From: Polaromonas sp.
GTDB taxonomy: Bacteria > Pseudomonadota > Gammaproteobacteria > Burkholderiales > Burkholderiaceae_C
Reading direction: 5' to 3'
NCBI RefSeq assembly: GCF_012927455.1
Contig: NZ_JABBPE010000016.1
Location: forward strand, 62,001-126,000
Length of the DNA: 64,000 bases
Shown here piece by piece: positions 61,458 through 64,000 of this stretch (positions within the stretch are counted from its first letter, which is position 1; the number at the start of each line of letters is the position of its first letter). The translations under genes and the position numbers were made by a program. Below the pieces are notes generated by a model. That model ran no database searches. It saw nothing but the letters and a program-made list of their open reading frames with translations, and was not told the origin of the DNA.

Positions 61458-64000
61458 GTGAACTCTCCCAACGACAACAACTACCTGGTTCCACCGCCTG
61501 CGGGCTCGCATAACGCGGAGACCAGCAAAGCCGACGCGGGGCAGCCCCAAGCCAGTTCAGCCTCCGCGGCGGGCAGCGCGTCACGCGCAGTCAGAAGCAT
61601 GGGCGCCACCTCCATTAGCATACGCGGCGCCCGTACCCACAACCTCAAAAACATTGACCTCGACATCCCGCGCAACCAGCTGGTGGTCATCACCGGCCTG
61701 AGCGGCTCCGGCAAGTCGTCGCTCGCTTTTGACACGCTGTATGCCGAGGGCCAGCGCCGTTATGTCGAAAGCCTGTCGACCTACGCCCGGCAGTTTCTGC
61801 AGTTGATGGACAAGCCCGACGTGGACATGATCGAAGGCCTGTCGCCGGCCATTTCCATCGAACAGAAAGCCACCTCGCACAACCCGCGCTCCACTGTGGG
61901 CACGGTGACCGAAATCCACGACTACCTGCGCCTGCTGTTTGCCCGCGCCGGCACGCCGTACTGCCCCGAGCACGATTTGCCATTGCAGGCGCAAAGCGTC
62001 AGCGAGATGGTTGATACCGTGCTGGCCCTGCCCGAAGACACCCGGCTGATGATCCTGGCGCCGCTGGCGCGCGAACGCAAGGGCGAGTTTGAGGGCGTGT
62101 TTGCCGAGATGCAGGCGCAGGGCTATGTGCGCTTTCGCGTTGACGGCATCGCCTATGAATTTGATGATCTGCCCAAGCTCAAAAAGACCGAGAAGCACAA
62201 CATTGACGTGGTGATTGACCGCATCAAGGTGCGCGCCGCCCAGGAGCAGCCACCGCTGGATGCCGCGCAGCCTGCGCCCGAGGGCGCGCCAGCTGCCGCG
62301 CCGCCAGCACTGCGCCAGCGCCTCGCCGAGAGCTTTGAGGCCGCGCTGCGGCTGGCCGACGGCAAGGCGATTGCACTCGAAATGGACAGCGGCAAGGAGC
62401 ACCTGTTCAGCGCCAAATTTTCTTGCCCGGTCTGCAGCTACTCACTCAGCGAGATGGAACCGCGCCTGTTTTCTTTCAATTCGCCAGTGGGCGCCTGTCC
62501 CGGCTGCGACGGCCTGGGACACAAGGAATTTTTCGATCCGGCGCGGGTGGTGGCCTTTCCAACGCTCAGCCTGGCCAGCGGCGCCGTCAAAGGCTGGGAC
62601 AGGCGCAATGCTTACTATTTTTCGCTGCTCGAAAGCCTGGCCAGTCATTACAAGTTTGACATCGACACGGCTTTTGAAGAGCTGCCGGCTCAGGTGCAAC
62701 AAGTGGCGCTGCACGGCTCCGGTGAGGAAGACATCAAGTTCAGCTACATCATGGATTCGGGCAACTCTGCCGGCAAGAAAGTTAACAAGAAGCACCCGTT
62801 CGAAGGGATGATCACCAACTTTGAGCGCCGTTATCGCGAGACCGACTCGGCCACCGTGCGTGAAGAACTGGCGCGCTACCGCAGCGTGCAGCCCTGCCCC
62901 GACTGCGCCGGCACGCGCCTGCGCCAGGAAGCACGTCATGTTTATTTGGTGGGCGTGCCTGAAGACGGCGCAGACGCTTCGGCGCGCGGCAACCGCAAGG
63001 CCATCTACGAAATCAGCCACCTGACGCTGCGCGAGAGCTTTGATTACTTCAACACCTTGAAGATGACGGGCGCCAAGGCCGAGATTGCCGCCAAGGTGGT
63101 GCGCGAAATCGGCCTGCGCCTGAAGTTCTTGAACGACGTGGGTCTGAACTACCTGAGCCTGGACCGCAGCGCCGAAACTTTGTCAGGCGGCGAGTCGCAG
63201 CGCATCCGGCTGGCCTCGCAGATTGGCTCTGGCCTGACCGGGGTGATGTATGTGCTCGACGAGCCCAGCATTGGCCTGCACCAGCGCGACAACGACCGTC
63301 TCATCGGCACGCTCAAGCACCTGCGCGACATCGGCAACAGCGTGCTGGTGGTCGAGCATGATGAAGACATGATCCGCGCTGCCGACCATGTAATCGACAT
63401 GGGACCGGGCGCCGGCATTCACGGCGGCCGCGTGATGGCGCAGGGCACGTTTGAAGAAGTGCAGGCCAACCCGGCTTCGCTGACCGGCCAGTATCTGGCG
63501 CGCACGCTCAGCATTGCGGTACCGAAGCGCCGCACGCCCTGGCTGCCCACCCTGAAAGACGCACCGGCCTTCGACCGAAGCAAATCGCGCTTTCCCGCCA
63601 GCCCGGCGGCCGAACGACGTGCGGCGCGCGAAGCCGTGCACCTGGCAACCCAGGGCGCGATGCAGGCATTGCGCGTGGTCAACGCGACCGGCCACAACCT
63701 GCAGGGCGTGAGCGTTGAAATTCCGGTCGGCCTGCTGACCTGCGTCACCGGCGTTTCGGGCTCGGGCAAGTCCACCCTCGTCAACGACACGCTGTATGCC
63801 GCCGTGGCCCGCACGCTGTACCGCGCGCACGAAGAGCCGGCAGCGCATGACGCGATTGAAGGCATAGAGCACTTCGACAAGGTCATCAATGTCGACCAGT
63901 CGCCGATTGGCCGCACGCCGCGCAGCAACCCTGCCACCTACACCGGCCTGTTCACGCCGATCCGCGAGTTGATGGCCGAGATGAACACGGCGCGCGAGCG
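61458..64000 (+). CDS. uvrA: Excinuclease ABC subunit A, 5' part (runs off window end)
   Basis: About 848 residues are visible of the damage-recognition ATPase of nucleotide excision repair. ATPase I has Walker [10 protein letters not shown] and, later, the signature [12 protein letters not shown] and Walker [15 protein letters not shown] zinc module is CPVCSYS...CPGCDG. ATPase II begins with [11 protein letters not shown] near the end. A 25-residue Pro/Ala-rich insert follows DRIKVRA (about residue 260). The GTG at 61458 gives a 47-residue N-terminal extension of a kind seen in relatives; ATG 61599 is the alternative. No LexA box is evident in the 202-bp divergent gap. Confidence 0.95.
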   Translation, partial: MNSPNDNNYLVPPPAGSHNAETSKADAGQPQASSASAAGSASRAVRSMGATSISIRGARTHNLKNIDLDIPRNQLVVITGLSGSGKSSLAFDTLYAEGQRRYVESLSTYARQFLQLMDKPDVDMIEGLSPAISIEQKATSHNPRSTVGTVTEIHDYLRLLFARAGTPYCPEHDLPLQAQSVSEMVDTVLALPEDTRLMILAPLARERKGEFEGVFAEMQAQGYVRFRVDGIAYEFDDLPKLKKTEKHNIDVVIDRIKVRAAQEQPPLDAAQPAPEGAPAAAPPALRQRLAESFEAALRLADGKAIALEMDSGKEHLFSAKFSCPVCSYSLSEMEPRLFSFNSPVGACPGCDGLGHKEFFDPARVVAFPTLSLASGAVKGWDRRNAYYFSLLESLASHYKFDIDTAFEELPAQVQQVALHGSGEEDIKFSYIMDSGNSAGKKVNKKHPFEGMITNFERRYRETDSATVREELARYRSVQPCPDCAGTRLRQEARHVYLVGVPEDGADASARGNRKAIYEISHLTLRESFDYFNTLKMTGAKAEIAAKVVREIGLRLKFLNDVGLNYLSLDRSAETLSGGESQRIRLASQIGSGLTGVMYVLDEPSIGLHQRDNDRLIGTLKHLRDIGNSVLVVEHDEDMIRAADHVIDMGPGAGIHGGRVMAQGTFEEVQANPASLTGQYLARTLSIAVPKRRTPWLPTLKDAPAFDRSKSRFPASPAAERRAAREAVHLATQGAMQALRVVNATGHNLQGVSVEIPVGLLTCVTGVSGSGKSTLVNDTLYAAVARTLYRAHEEPAAHDAIEGIEHFDKVINVDQSPIGRTPRSNPATYTGLFTPIRELMAEMNTARE

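Overview
The window is high-GC, gene-dense chromosomal DNA from a betaproteobacterium, most likely a member of the Comamonadaceae (Polaromonas/Rhodoferax-like). This rests on the split PntAA/PntAB/PntB transhydrogenase, the ssb-MFS-uvrA block, the exbD-exbB-dapB-bamE/fur block, the protein sequences, and two intergenic repeat families of a kind I associate with this family. I see no rRNA, tRNA, CRISPR array, insertion sequence or prophage. Genus-level placement is inference.

Layout. 1-17.8 kb (minus strand): an anaerobic nitrate-respiration region. It holds holA, the NarX/NarL nitrate sensor pair, two NarK transporters, narGHJI and a parvulin isomerase, followed by a B12-dependent ribonucleotide reductase translationally coupled to the start of an nnrS gene. 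An FNR-like box and a NarL-type 7-2-7 inverted repeat lie just upstream of narK1. 17.8-20.5 kb: an arginine/ornithine catabolic unit (Lrp-type regulator divergent from ornithine cyclodeaminase and arginase) lying between lptE and holA. 20.5-29.4 kb: housekeeping genes (lptE, leuS, exbD/exbB, dapB, bamE, fur, hprK, ptsN, hpf). 29.7-34.9 kb: a frameshifted patatin-like gene, corA with a hairpin leader, mtnN and a fadD-type ligase. 35-40 kb: pntB/pntAB/pntAA, and mmsA divergent from a LysR regulator. 41-46.2 kb: a Nudix hydrolase, a C4/C5-CoA cluster (mesaconyl-CoA-hydratase-like protein, a 25-codon remnant of a CoA-transferase, a CitE-like lyase, a fumarase-superfamily lyase) and mnmA. 46.3-57.5 kb: a long minus-strand unit paaI-paaK-paaABCDE-tetR-livK-livH-livMG(fused)-livF for phenylacetate catabolism, with a linked ABC transporter. 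57.8-64 kb: an outer-membrane protein, ssb, an MFS transporter and the 5' part of uvrA.

How the genes work together. NarX/NarL and an FNR-type regulator probably switch on nitrate uptake (NarK1/2) and reduction (NarGHI, assembled by NarJ). The oxygen-independent class II ribonucleotide reductase and NnrS would support DNA synthesis and nitric-oxide response under the same conditions. The paa cluster activates phenylacetate (PaaK), epoxidises its CoA thioester (PaaABCDE) and rescues stalled thioester (PaaI). A TetR-type repressor at the end of the paa genes faces a palindromic operator candidate at the operon start.

Most notable findings. (1) A roughly 50-bp two-hairpin repeat occurs seven times, always directly after a gene end and at every one of the four convergent junctions in the window; in three genes it supplies the stop codon. 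(2) A second, GC-rich repeat of about 80 bp sits tandemly between the exb/dapB genes, where it may supply ribosome-binding sequence, and has also entered the coding sequence of a LysR regulator in frame. (3) A CoA-transferase has been reduced to a 25-codon scar inside its operon. (4) A patatin-like gene carries a frameshift next to its oxyanion motif.
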